Assembly: GCF_014529535.1 (NCBI RefSeq)
Contig: NW_023503616.1
Coordinates: 4,884,584-4,948,583, forward strand
Source: Bradysia coprophila
Lineage: Eukaryota; Arthropoda; Insecta; Diptera; Sciaridae
Direction of reading: 5' to 3'
Length of the DNA stretch: 64,000 bases
Below, piece by piece: positions 47,701 through 59,379 of this stretch. A program made the translations under genes and the position numbers. Positions within the stretch are counted from its first letter, which is position 1, and the number at the start of each line of letters is the position of its first letter. The notes below the pieces were generated by a model. That model saw only the letters and a list, made by a program, of their open reading frames with translations. It did no database searches and was not told the DNA's origin.

Positions 47701-50700
47701 ATCACCGTGATAGCTGACTATCACCGTGATAGCTGACTGTCACCGTGATAGCTGACTGTCACCGTGATAGCTGACTATCACCGTGATAGCTGACTGTCAC
47801 CGTGATAGCTGACTGTCACCGTGATAGCTGACTATCACCGTGATAGCTGACTATCACCGTGATAGCTGACTATCACCTCACCGTGATAGCTGACTATCAC
47901 CGTGATAGCTGACTATCACCGTGATAGCTGACTATCACCGTGATAGCTGACTATCACCGTGATAGCTGACTATCACCGTGATAGCTGACTATCACCGTGA
48001 TAGCTGACTATCACCGTGATAGCTGACTATCACCGTGATAGCTGACTATCGCTGACTATAGCCAACTATCACCGTGATAGCTGACTATCATGCATGCGTG
48101 ATAGCTGGATATAACTAACCGACAAAATCAAATTCCATCAAAGTAATCTTTTTCGGTTGATTGAATTTTCCAACAGTGGAAAATACTGTTTTTCTGGAAT
48201 AACTTTCAGATCCTTAATCCCACATAGCCCATCTTCGAACTTAACCTCAGGAATTGATATCTGCGTCGATTAAAAAAATAAAATTGGTAATTGGTTGATA
48301 ATTACTCAAGTTATCGTGTATACAAGCAAAATATTGGGACAAACAATTCCGTTTTTCATAACATTTCATACAACCTTTGGTATACAAACATTCTAGGGTA
48401 TTTTCCGGCATAAGACCCTGACTTACAGTCTTTGGTAATTTATATCAAAAAAAGGACTTTTCCATAGTTTACTCGAGTATATATCACATCACATACGTAA
48501 TATAATCATACAGAAAAACTGTCATACTATACATTAGAAATGATTCAGTTTATTATCATTTTTCGTCATATTTTTTCTTTCTGCTTTTTTTTCTCCAGAC
48601 TTTCATTTTGATTCGGTCGGAATGTGTGGCATGATTTTATGTGCTTACGATACATTGGGTAATTTAATGTTTGCGCTATGATTATGAATGAAGACATTTT
48701 CTGTCGCACACCAAGAATATATCAATTAAAAGATTATGTATGGCATCCCTAGTGTGTGTATGAATATATATGGGCAAAGTTATTATCCTATTAACGGATT
48801 ATCATAAAATCATTTTATTTTAATAATTGAATTTTTGTTGAATAAAGTCAATATTTGGCTAAGAGTACATGAATGTGGTATGTGGACATTGGAGTTTATA
48901 TGGATTGTAGAAACTTTTTTTTTAAATTAGATTGGTTTTCATTTAACAAGCTTGTATAATCGTTAAGGTCTACCCTAACATGTTACATTTCTCAAACTCT
49001 CTGAAATATGTGACATCGTATTGATCTATAATGAACGATCGATCGAAAGATCTTCTCCTCCAAATACTAACTCAGTGTCAAGCAATAATCAATTTAAATT
49101 CTACGAACTAAACTAAATATTGCCTGAAACGCAATATACTTCATTTACTGAGACACTTGAATATTTAATAATACGGTTTTGAATTGTGCTCTATACCAAG
49201 ACCAGAATAAACTTATAAAAATGCATTCGACATTGAATCAGTAAGGATGACATGAAACATACAAAACAAAAAAGACCAATAACAAACATAAAATGCAAAC
49301 ATCCCTCCCTGCCTCATATATACACTATATACACACACCGTTTTGCTGCATATACCATAAATGCTATATGGAAAACAACAAAGAAAAACGAAGAAAATCC
49401 ATTTAATTAAATCAAACCATTATCAGTCATTATTTATATAGACGGAAGTTACAAAGTACCAGATGAGAGAATGAGTATTTGAATTAATATTAGATATACA
49501 ATTCACCATCCCTCTAATGATTACGTCTAAAATATTTCTATGTAGAATTTATATGAACTGGAACAGGGTCGGTAAATTAATACGAATAATGATTGACTTG
49601 ATTTAATAGTTATGGACTACATAAGTATATAAACAAATGATAATGATGAGTGTGATGATGAACGGACAATAAGTAATGAAAATGGTGAATTAACATTTTT
49701 CATATATACCTGATCGCCCATCCCGGTGATTATCGGAACGTTCCAATACGCTGCTAACCTAGCCACCGGTTCCAAAGCAAATGCACAACTCGGTCCAATG
49801 AACGCAATGACTTCATCACGAAAGTGCATATCTCCTGCCAAGCCCGGTGCTGTGGCCCCCGAACAACTTGGATAACTTCGAAGCAAAAGGGGAAAAAAAC
49901 GTAAATTGTGCATACAAAAACGGGTTTTATTTCGCTGTGAATCAAAATTTAATGAATTCCTCTGTCTGTAGAAAATTCTACAAAGTGTATGTATAGTAGA
50001 AAGTGTGTAAGCTACAATCATAATTTCCAAACGATTGCATTTCAAATTAAAACTTTAGCAGAAGGCATTATCATTTAAATCTAATTCAATGAAAGAAATA
50101 ACGAAAAAAAAGCACAAGAATAATAATTGCTTTCGACAATTATGTAGACTCGTACGAAATTTTGGTCAAGCATTTAAGAAAAAAGTTCGTTGAATTATAA
50201 ACAACCCCAATTCGCTATTCATTCACCTTTGGCTAAATGAATGTTGTTTGTCATGACCAGTTTTAACCAGAATTTAGTTGCGGGTGGGGTGGTACATGAA
50301 TTAAGAGTATAGTTTGGAAATTTGGAGAAATGATGACCTAAATGCTTGAGCTATCACTAGTTTTGCAGCAGACGACGTGAACATGCCCTAATGTCGCGGG
50401 TCTAAAATTAGTAACAAAACTTACCTCCCCTGGACTTTCCTCAGTCGAATACGGTGTTTTTTCAAGAACTCTTCATTGACTCGTTCCAAGGCCAAGTCAA
50501 CAGCTGGACCACATCTTTCCAAATCAAACGGTGAGTCTTTAATAAAACATTTTGTCGTTCAATCGTACATGGTATGTACTTAAATAAAGAGCGATAAAAT
50601 CGAATCGAATTCAACAATATTTACCCAAATGTGATGCCATCAGCACTCCCACATTGTAATACTTGAATTCCTTTTCGTTTGCCAGAATCATAGATCGTTT

Positions 50701-50874
50701 GCTATTACTACGATTGAATTGGAATTTTGTATCAAATCGAACGCGTCGATTGTATGTGTGATAAGTGAAATTTTGGTAATCATAATCGTCGTATAAACCC
50801 AATTTGGTTGCAGTCACACACCATCCACTCAATAATATGCTGAATATCACAGCATCGCTTCGAAATTTGTACAT
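35759..50874 (-). CDS. Receptor-type guanylyl cyclase, Gyc76C-like
   Basis: Single-pass receptor making cGMP. Thirty-one phased coding exons give about 1,118 residues: 50874-50625, 50536-50425, 49875-49710, 42172-42016, 41558-41439, 41374-41265, 40975-40893, 40820-40715, 40501-40366, 39732-39706, 39634-39541, 39476-39424, 39359-39297, 39118-39040, 38960-38840, 38689-38564, 38173-38095, 38038-37979, 37919-37837, 37785-37623, 37557-37489, 37437-37390, 37331-37290, 37231-37063, 36990-36844, 36777-36660, 36565-36537, 36477-36413, 36355-36200, 36143-36045, 35985-35759. A signal peptide (FSILLSGWC) leads a ligand-binding domain ([37 protein letters not shown]). The membrane helix is in 39118-39040. 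The kinase-like domain lacks the catalytic HRD ([11 protein letters not shown]) but keeps SDFGLRTL. A coiled linker precedes the cyclase ([28 protein letters not shown]). Unlike Drosophila Gyc76C as I remember it, no long tail follows the cyclase. Confidence 0.93.
39798..39952. repeat. TIR element in a guanylyl cyclase intron
   Basis: The ends CAACGCACTTCAAGCA and TGCTTGAAGTGCGTTG are exact inverted repeats. Just inside them, AAATAGAGTA faces TACTCTATTT. It is 155 bases long with no gene, and lies in the intron between the exons 40501-40366 and 39732-39706. A related half copy is at 16638-16683. Confidence 0.85.
44650..45190. repeat. Cluster of nested palindromes
   Basis: Three hairpins lie in a row. 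The first (44650-44741) pairs GATGAGTAAAA with TTTTACTCATC and GTCCGAGG with CATCCGAGGAC-type words. The second (44913-44980) pairs ATTACCTTACGAG with CTAGTAAGGTAAT around TTTCCCTAGGGAAA. The third (44987-45042) pairs TATGCACGTATGACAAG with CTTGTCATACGTGCATA. TTTATCGCATAAGC near 45050 also faces GCGTATGCGATAAA near 45170. The cluster lies in the 7.5 kb cyclase intron and is probably stacked or composite foldback elements. Confidence 0.75.
45259..45370 (+). other. Orphan exon-like segment A, strand opposite to the cyclase
   Basis: An open frame between AAG and GCG|GTAACC encodes a balanced, non-repetitive peptide ([20 protein letters not shown], then [11 protein letters not shown]) that looks protein-like. 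I do not recognise the family. No joined gene could be built with segment B: the phases do not match directly. It could be part of a nested gene, a pseudogene fragment or chance. Confidence 0.3.
46164..46281 (+). other. Orphan exon-like segment B, strand opposite to the cyclase
   Basis: An acceptor-like TTTCACATTAG and a strong donor AAA|GTATGT flank an open frame with [16 protein letters not shown] and [20 protein letters not shown]. The composition looks like real protein. It starts in phase 2 while segment A ends in phase 0, so at least one more exon would be needed between them. An open stretch at 45629-45739 with good splice-like borders is a candidate but leaves the wrong phase. Confidence 0.35.
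46964..47017. repeat. Direct repeat copy 1 (GACTCGT...CACTCGT block)
   Basis: About 54 bases starting GACTCGTGTGAATTACGG, with CTCGCTGCGCTCTG inside and CGCAAAC near the end. Copy 2 at 47229-47283 matches it over most positions, 265 bases downstream. The block is GC-rich compared with its surroundings and is probably part of a mobile element. Confidence 0.7.
47229..47283. repeat. Direct repeat copy 2 (GACTCGT...CACTCGT block)
   Basis: It starts GACTCGTGCGAATTACGG, has CTCGCTTCGCTCTGG inside and ends CACTCGTG. See the copy at 46964-47017. Confidence 0.7.
47408..48105. repeat. 19-bp palindromic minisatellite, about 30 units
   Basis: The unit is GTGATAGCTGACTATCACC. Within each unit GTGATAG and CTATCAC are perfect inverted repeats around a CTGA loop, so every copy can fold. 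The unit joint CACCGTG is itself palindromic. Copies are nearly identical; a few read GACTGTCACC, and one joint has an extra CTCAC-type insertion near 47876. The edges are degenerate (GACTTTCACC, CTGACTATAGCCAAC). The array lies in the 7.5 kb intron of the guanylyl cyclase gene. Confidence 0.95.
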
Positions 50875-53828
50875 TTTTTATTTGCCTTTCTTTTATGTAA
50901 AAATAATTTTATGTTGATTCGAGCACTTGTAGAAAGAAAGGATCCGTTTTTATGTTATTTTTTTACGTATATACTTTCAGTGCAGATATGGTTAAAAACA
51001 CTTTCTTTTACGATATATTTATTGTTATCATATTCTGGCTACGAATTTCATTGACTGTGCACACAAATCGTATAAATTATTAAGTATTTTATATTGGCAT
51101 TGCAGCATATAGCGTAGCATATTATACAATTATAGTATAGTAAAGAGTGATAGTACTTATGCTTTATGGGTATTGGAACATTCATCGAAATATTTCATAC
51201 TTTGTTTTGATTTCAGATATCAAATAAGAGATGAAGAAGTACAATTTTCGAAAACGAAAATATTTTTGATTTGTGGAGCTGAAAGATATATTAGGGAACA
51301 GTTGCATATTCTCACCCAATATCCTATCTGGGGGATTATAGAAATGTTTTCAATTCCAATTTTCTATTCAATAAAAGTTTTATGGTTTATTCCTTCCATG
51401 AATATTTTCAGAGAAATAATTGATTTTCGCTCAAGATAGTCTCAATGAAAATTGTCCGAATCGGACGTATTTAATTGTTCTTTGCAAAATTTTAAAGTAA
51501 ATTTAGTTGAAAGAAAGTTTGACATTTTTAATTGTCGTTAAGTTGGGATTAATTTCACTGAAGACTTGCAAAATAGTTTACCCCATTTTTTTCGAACTTT
51601 TTTCTGTCTCACGTCTTATTTCATTAAGATCTGATAAACATTTAACTTACATACGATCCCCATGTATTACCACCGTGGGACCATTTATCACGAGAAAAAC
51701 GGTTGACTTTCTACTGACTGATAAAGGATTTTGAGTTTGTTTTGGATAGCTACATATAGTTTATATTCGTATACAAGTCTGTTGTAGTCTATAGTTTTAT
51801 AAACGACATTTCAGATATGAATTGTTTGCATTCATTTTTGTGTGACATATTTTTTATCTTTTGAGATTTTATTTTGAAAGTTTTATTAAGCTCAAGGAAG
51901 AATGAAATGTGACATGTTTGCCGTTTTGGGAGCTATTGTGGTTTGTAATTGTTTCCACAAGAAGTTCGTTTAATAAATAAAAATCTAGATTTTCATTTTC
52001 TGACCTTATTACGAACTACTAAATCAGACAATGTGTCAAATAGTCAAAATAAAATCATTAGCTGTTCAATATTAATGTTAAACTACGAAACTATCAATTT
52101 TAAAAGATATGGGAATGGCTGCAATTTTATTCCACACAGGTCATACACAATTTTTTTTTTGACATAAATTACATGTGAAATCGTAAAATTGGAGCAGTGT
52201 TTAAAGTTCTGTTTTCGGCCCTAGGCAAAATTTTCGTTGTCTTGATATTACGATGGTCAAATTTTGATCAAATTTTAAGAGCTCGACTTGATGAATCTTT
52301 CTTTAATAATATCTAAGGCGAAAAGCATTTTTCATATTTTCAAATCTTTGAAGAAAAAAATTAAAAACATTGTCCAGAAAGTCACGACGATTTTATCTTT
52401 AATTAATAAGCAGTCTAGACTTAGACATGGTTTATTCAATTATTATAATTTCAAGAACCAGAATAATTCCAGAAAACGTTTTCCGTGTATCGTTCTTCTA
52501 AACTAAAAAGTTTACTTGATTTGCAATAAAGATCCTAATACTTTTTGAAACTTATTAAAATTTTAATTTTTTAATCAATTAAGTTAGTTTTGATAAAACC
52601 TCGTCTTTCGAGGCTCTCAACGACAAAAAAATATGTTTCATCTCGTTTCGTTACCAGGAAAATGTAATGCCAATTTTGTCCGATATTCTTTAAATGTAAA
52701 TATTTATCCAAATCATCTACGATAGAAACGTTCAAAACTGACTAGACAGAATTCCAGATTGTTTCGTTATTTCGATGTATACACTAAACACTATAGTTCG
52801 GATATCCCCTAAATCCATAGACACATTTCAGAACAATCACTTCTTCAACATCTAAAAACCATTTGTTTGAATACAATCACTTAAAGTCACATAAATCCCA
52901 ACTCAAATTGTATGTAATTTCAAATCAAATAAACTGTTTGCACAAACATTTCCAAAGAAATCCACTTAGTATCCAATTTTCCAGATTTTATTCCACTGCA
53001 GCGGTTCACAAGTTAACTGATCACCAAACAATGAGAAAAATCTGTAAATCTGTTGCCCTTTTATACCATAATGAGAACTTAGTGCTAATGTTTTCAGTTC
53101 CTGTTTCATTCATATTTCTCAATGTACCATAACACTTCTCATCTTGAATTAAATTGTTTTTCACGTTTGGTTTTCCAACTTCATCCATGCGTATTAACAT
53201 CGAAAGAAAATGTGCTTTCATACCGAATCGGAAAGTTTATATTAGTCTGTTTCTGTTTTGTGTCGCTCGAAAGGAAAGAAAACGCTCTGATGCCAGAGTG
53301 TGTGTGCTCCTACTGACATCAGTGATAGAACTGAAAAAGAGATTTTTTCTTCCTATGTACTTGTACAAACGCAAACGTGCGTTAAGGTAGAGAGGTTTTG
53401 CTTAAGAGAATTCTGGCATTCTTCTGGTGGTATATTAAAGTAAGGTAGCCCTACAAAATTGCTTTAAAGTTGCTTCTAAAGAGCAGAAGGTATGTCTGGG
53501 GTGCCGGTATCATAATTTCTTAATGTAATTTAATTGAAGAATTTAATATTCAAAATTCAATTTTTAAATTCTTATATTTACCTATACAGCATTTCGTCGA
53601 GATTTTCGGATAGAACAAGACGTTTTTAAAGAACAAAACTTGTTGCAAGAGTTTCATTCATATTTCAGATGTTTTGCTTCACAGCTCTGCTCCCAGCATG
53701 AACCCAATGCTCTCTAACAATTTGAAGTCCTCGTAGATACCATCTGAGGTCATAATATTAAATTTTGTCCTTTCAGAATAGTTTGCTTTGAATTCGATAA
53801 CGTCAAACAGTATTACTCGCGTACGGTT
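50875..53828. other. Intergenic region between divergent cyclase and membrane-protein genes
   Basis: Both neighbouring genes point away from this 3 kb stretch, so it should hold both promoters and 5' UTRs. Open frames here (up to 89 codons) show no recognisable protein features. No repeat or motif is called. Confidence 0.5.
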
Positions 53829-56014
53829 ATGATGATATATTTTTGTAATTATTTCGTATTGTTTGTAAACATAGTGCTTCCTTCTCTGGTAATAGCCAAT
53901 TTCTACAACAGAGCTTCCTTTCCGAAAAGCTTTGTCGGTTCAAATTTGTTTGGCGATGGCCATTTTGTGAAGAAATGTTTTTCCATCGAAGATGTTGCTT
54001 TGCTCTCGGCTAGAAGTAAATTCGAGGTACACATCTTGTGATTGCTATTTATGCAATATTGAATCATGTCGTGGAATTTCATTGCAGGCGTTTGTTCCCA
54101 ACTTTACTTCGATATCTCAAACTGATTTGGAAAACGACAGATCCGTTGAACAGATGTTAGAGTATTTAGAAGAAGTAGGTAGACTAGTGAATTCAACAGA
54201 CACAGTCGGTAATGTACAGTACATTACTCAGGCCGCTTATTATGATGTCATTGGAGGGTGTGTTTTCCTAGTGAATCTTCGAATTAATTTCTTAATTCAA
54301 CTTTAATTCCTAGAATGTCTTTGTTTCAGATATCTTCACTTCTATTACTTGCCGTTCGTGAAGTTCTCATTTTATGCCGGTACATTGACCTATAGAAATA
54401 CGTTAAAAGTTTACAATTTCCAAAACAACTGCAAACAGATTCTTAATACGCATGGTAATGGATGGCGCATGTCGACATTCAAATTTCTAAAAATGCAATA
54501 CAAAATTCCTCCAATTAATATACGCTCTAAAGGCATGGAAAGTGAAACGAATGGCGTATTCAAGGATCCATGTGGAAATTTGCTTTTAGCCTCGGATGAT
54601 GACTACACCTCTGACTACTCTGACCGAGAATTAATAGTATCCCTACCAAGAATAGAACCGGTGGACAACGATAGCATTATAAACGTTTGGCTTCCATTCA
54701 AGCACAGACGGAATTTTATTTTGAATTCGAAAAGTTCGGCCTTTGTTCTGACGAGATATTATGTTGACGTCCTAAAATGCTACCAGTTTCGCAACATGAT
54801 GTCCAATCCGTTCAGTCGGAGGTTTAAGAAGTTGCTACACGAGAAAGTTTTGCCGCTAATTCAGAATGACGAATTTTATCCAGGATTTGGTGCTATATTA
54901 AGAGTGCTGGAAACGTTAAAAGGCAGTAGTCTTAACCCAAGAGGTATTCATCAGTACGACATCGACAGCGATGAATTTTGGGACGATACGGCAAGCCTAG
55001 TCGATGAAGCAGATCCTAATTTGATTGTCAGTGGGATAAATGAGGCAAAAAAAGCTGAAACGGTTAATGAAACAAACGTTTTCTTAAAAGTGGTCGATTC
55101 CATCAGGGGTTACGAGATGCAATGGAATGAAAAACAGAAAACAAAATACATTTGCTTGGCTATTGTTGTTATGATTATCGGATTGCTTATGATATTGCTT
55201 TGCATATTTATAAGTCGTGAGCTGCGAAAAACGAATGTTAACACGTCCACACTAACTAGGGAGCGGAAGAACAACTGGAAAACATTACTCAGAAAATTAT
55301 CACAAAAATCGGGTAAAAATGAACTAGACAGCAAACTAAATTCGGAGTCTGATTTGAGATACCCGCCGAAACATGAAGACACAAGTAAAAGCCGAACCAT
55401 TCAGATTTGAAATTATGTTGACTATAAAATAAATTTTAACCTCGTTAGCATCTGATAGCGCTCCGGTCAAACCGACCACCTCACTCATTAATCCTACAGA
55501 GTATAGACACACTTCTAGCGGTAAGACACTCTAATTTCTTTAATTCAACCAACTTTAAAGCAACACTATTTTCTAGCAAGGCATAAAAGGCTAAAACATA
55601 AAACTTCAATTAAGGAGGACTACAGTAGCAGTAGCTCGTCAACGTCCAATTCAACAAAGTCAAAGAAACGGAAAATTTATCGCAAAATTCGCGATGAAAT
55701 GAAACAATCGCGATACTATGGTAATCAAATTCACGGAAGACCTCGATCAATATACTCAACGTTAGAACTACCACAGGAACTGAAGCAAGATTATAATTTC
55801 AAGGTAAGAGGAATGTAGGTTTTGTGTATGTGATCTCACAATCGCTTCTCGAAAATAGATCAGAACGGAAGTCAGTGATACAAAACAAAGAAAGAAAAAC
55901 TTCAGGAGGCATTCGTCGTCGTGTTCAGAAATGGAAGTACACTCTTCCGGTTGGGAAACACTTTCTTCATCAAAAGTAGTTGGAAATGTAAAAAATTCGT
56001 TGAGAAAAAATTGA
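53829..56014 (+). CDS. Unrecognised single-pass membrane protein with basic, Ser-rich tail
   Basis: Function unknown. Six exons join in phase with introns of 55-72 nt: 53829-54026, 54088-54257, 54330-55384, 55449-55520, 55577-55803 and 55859-56014, giving 625 residues. The start MMIYFCNYFVLFVNIVLPSL looks like a signal peptide. The ectodomain (about 22-395) is rich in Asp, Asn and aromatic residues with few cysteines (CYQF, DPCGN), so it is not an obvious disulphide-knit domain. A single helix (ICLAIVVMIIGLLMILLCIF) lies at about 396-418. The tail of about 200 residues is rich in Lys, Arg and Ser (YSSSSSSTSNSTKSKKRK, FRRHSSSCSE). The exon structure makes it convincing as a gene. I do not recognise the family; a fast-evolving insect receptor or adhesion protein is possible, but nothing proves it. 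Confidence 0.8.
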
Positions 56015-59000
56015 TTTTTCATTAAATATTTGCTTTTACGAATTTAATAAGTCGAGCGAATCAGAAACGTTTACTGAGAAATTTTAATTAAAAAAGAATT
56101 TGGTTATTTCAACGAAAATTTCTAAACAAATTGAATTCAAATTTCAAGTAATTGGAGGTTCAGACACCGACAATTAGTTGTCAACTATCGCCATGAGCAG
56201 GTATCCGATTTCCTTTGAACAAATACCTTTTGAATGAAAACAAGGCACACTTACAGTGAACGACATCTCAAATGTCTCACTGTCATTTTTTTCAGAGAAT
56301 GTCATTGTGAATTTGCAATGACACAATAAAATTCTCAGAAAAATTTGACAGTGAGACATTTGAGATGTCGTTCACTGTACGTATATAAAAAGTAGTGACG
56401 TCAAAAGGCGTCATATCGGCTCAATTACAGGTCCTATCACTTTTCGACTACCACTTTTCGACTTGGACCACTTACAAAAATAGACTCATCCGCTATTATC
56501 CATAGATTGTGTACTATTGAGGCTAATCAAGGCTGTCATTATTCATTAATATTTCGTGATCAACAGACTAATTTGAATTTTTAAGAAGACACTTTCATCG
56601 GATTTAAATAAATATATTTGGTTTAAAGCTTTTGATTAAAACTTGAAGTGAGTTTTTACAGAGCCATCTATCATATACTAGTCAAATAAACATAAAACTT
56701 CTAAAAGTTTCTCTACATAAATAGAGCTCTGCTTCTAATAGGGTACGAAAATATAGCAATGATTCAATATAAAATAGACATAACGAAAGTTTCGTTTCAA
56801 AAATAATCAAAAACAACTTTAATGTAACAGTTCAGGTTTTGTAGCATGTTATATGACGACAAAAATAAATAGTGAACTGTAGCTATCGTCTTCTGACATG
56901 GCAAAAATTATGTTAAAACAAATGAAGTAAAAGATTTTATTTTTTCGAAAATATTTGCATGGAAATAAGTAAAAATATTCAACTAACTACCATATGACGA
57001 GATCTACTATTTGTGATTTTTTTTTCTTTCCTTTTTTTATTGTACCATGACGCAGTCCTTGTAAACAATTTCCAATTCAAATGAATAAATGAAAACTACC
57101 ACATGTTTGTTATGGTAACTTTCCTGCGAAATATACTAGAATTTAAGACAACATCCAACAGCAGAACAGCACAAAATCATCAATCAGCAATTAGATCAAC
57201 GCGAAGCACTTCTGAATACATTGTGGTTTCAATAAAGTCGATCTAAAGACAACAGACACCATCCGAAGCTTATAAACCTTATAAAAAGATGTGTAAAGAT
57301 GTGAAATGAGATTAGAATTCAAATAGTTTAAAGTTGGGGCAATATCAAACAGTCTAGAACAATCTGTTTCTCTAGGAGACAAATTTTTTGGTGTATAACA
57401 ACAATTGTTCTGTGCACAAAACATCTCATTTTGCGAAAATCCTCGGTTCGGGTTTTATAGATGGAAAGAAATATTACCTATACCGTCGCATATCATCAGT
57501 ATTTTATCATGCCTACGCATCTTAACGGATAGAAAGAGAATATTTCGTTTCATTAGCTACAAAATTCATTTTGTAAATACGTCAACATAAGCCAGAGAAC
57601 ATAATTTGGTTTCGGGTGCTTCTCGATGGCAGATGACTTCCATCAGTAAAATGTTAAAAATGTATTGTACCAATCCAACTTTTTTTTATGAATGAGAGAA
57701 CAATAGGTGTTCGACGACTCATTCTTGTCCAAGGATTGGTACGCTCACCCTACATGTCCAGAGACTCACAACATCGAAGTTTACCAAATTGTTAAACATA
57801 CGCAATTTTACTAGTTTAACGTTTCCAATGAAGCAGTTGTACGTTTTTTTTTGTATTAACGTTCAAAAATTTCAATTGCTGAAAAGTTAGTAATTAAAAA
57901 CGGCAAAAACATAACTAACTGTTTCAACTTTCATCGTAAATTTTGCTTTTAAGTGCATAACACGCACTACATGTTTTCAATTTCCACCACAATTAATTCG
58001 TATCGCACCTGGTAATTAAGACCATAAAAAGTTAAAGTGCAATAACTGAATTTATCAATGAATACCATACCACGTTATGAATTGAATAACACACATGAAC
58101 ACACTTTTACGACAGATGTACTGAGCTACTAGCTCGCGTGATTAAATACGAGATTTTAGTTATTTTTTACCCTAAAAATGTATTTTTTGCAATTTTTTTC
58201 ACGATTTTTTTTTGGTGTGTAACGTTTTATAGATTTTTCCCAATTCACGGAAGTTAAACCCGAATCAATAAAACTAATAATCAAATGATCCCTTTTCGTT
58301 TAACAAAGACCTTGGTCCTGGCAATTTAATGTTTGAATATGTGTTATAATCCTTAACGAGCATTGATCGATGGAATGAATGCAATTGGAATATAATGGGA
58401 CGGTTATTCTTTGTGTTCTTTACTCGCATATTGAATGGGAATTAATGATACACATGCAATGAAGTAAGATTAAGACTACTCTTGATGCACAAAATTCGAA
58501 AGGTTTCGTAAGATTCACCAAAGTCTGTTTTGTGAAGGAAAAATAATCAAAACGTTTTCTGTCAACAAAAGGAAGATTCACCATGTATCACTATGAGACC
58601 CTAAAACACAGTGTACCGGATAACTAATAGAACCCTCGATGTTGTTCAAAACATTTTCAACAAATACACAAACGAAACAATGTATAAATAATATATTCAG
58701 TCAATGGATACTAGCATTGTAAGCTACCGAAATGCATTAGACGTATATGTATGGATGTGAGTATTCAATGCAATGCATGAATATCTCTTTACGACAATGG
58801 ATTATTCCAGTGATTGGCATAATCTCATAAAAGGCTATTTGTTTAGAGGTGGCAAAATGAATCTATTTTTATGATAAAAATTCATTACACAACTATAATG
58901 TGGCATGGTGTCGGCGTAAATCTTTATATGTTAGGATTGGGGACGAGTTTTTTTTCGATATTTTATATTCATGGTGTCATAATGCTGAAACAGCATGATT

Positions 59001-59379
59001 CACTCGAACAATATATAATTTCATGGTGCGGTAAATACATATCAATATGATAATGAAAATGAAAAGAAACAAACAGTTAACACTTTTAAGAGCTTTTGAT
59101 TCGAATATTTTTTATTGGTAGAAGGATCTTTATTAGCTTACCAAACATAGATGTTATTCTAGTAGGTTGATGTGCTTGGAGCTGTTTAATATTATGAACA
59201 GGATGTTCAAAAATATATCGGTCAAATTATTGTCTCATGTCTACAAATTCTGAATCAATCAATGACCGGTTTACCTACAACTAATCAGAAACTAGTTAAT
59301 AGTAACATATTATTCTGGTAACTGAAATTTGATTTTGTGCGGGAGAACCATTCATTTTTTCGCTTGCGATCGCATAACT
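56015..59379. other. Intergenic AT-rich region with one TIR element
   Basis: No supported gene. Apart from the element at 56252-56379, I see only AT-rich sequence, and open frames of at most 84 codons without protein character. Confidence 0.5.
56252..56379. repeat. TIR element with perfect 35-base arms
   Basis: TACAGTGAACGACATCTCAA continuing to CTCACTGTCA (56252-56286) is exactly reversed at 56345-56379. The interior of about 58 bases holds a second dyad (AGAGAATGTCATTGTGA). Perfect arms suggest recent insertion of a non-autonomous element. No TIR match to the other elements in the window was seen. Confidence 0.88.

Larger units (their letters stand above)
42173..49709 (-). other. Large third intron of the guanylyl cyclase gene
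   Basis: This 7.5 kb intron separates the exon ending with PIITGMGDQ (49710) from the one starting [10 protein letters not shown] (42172). It holds the palindrome cluster, the two orphan exon-like segments, the direct repeats and the palindromic minisatellite listed separately. Other parts (42180-44640, 48110-49700) show only AT-rich sequence. Confidence 0.8.
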
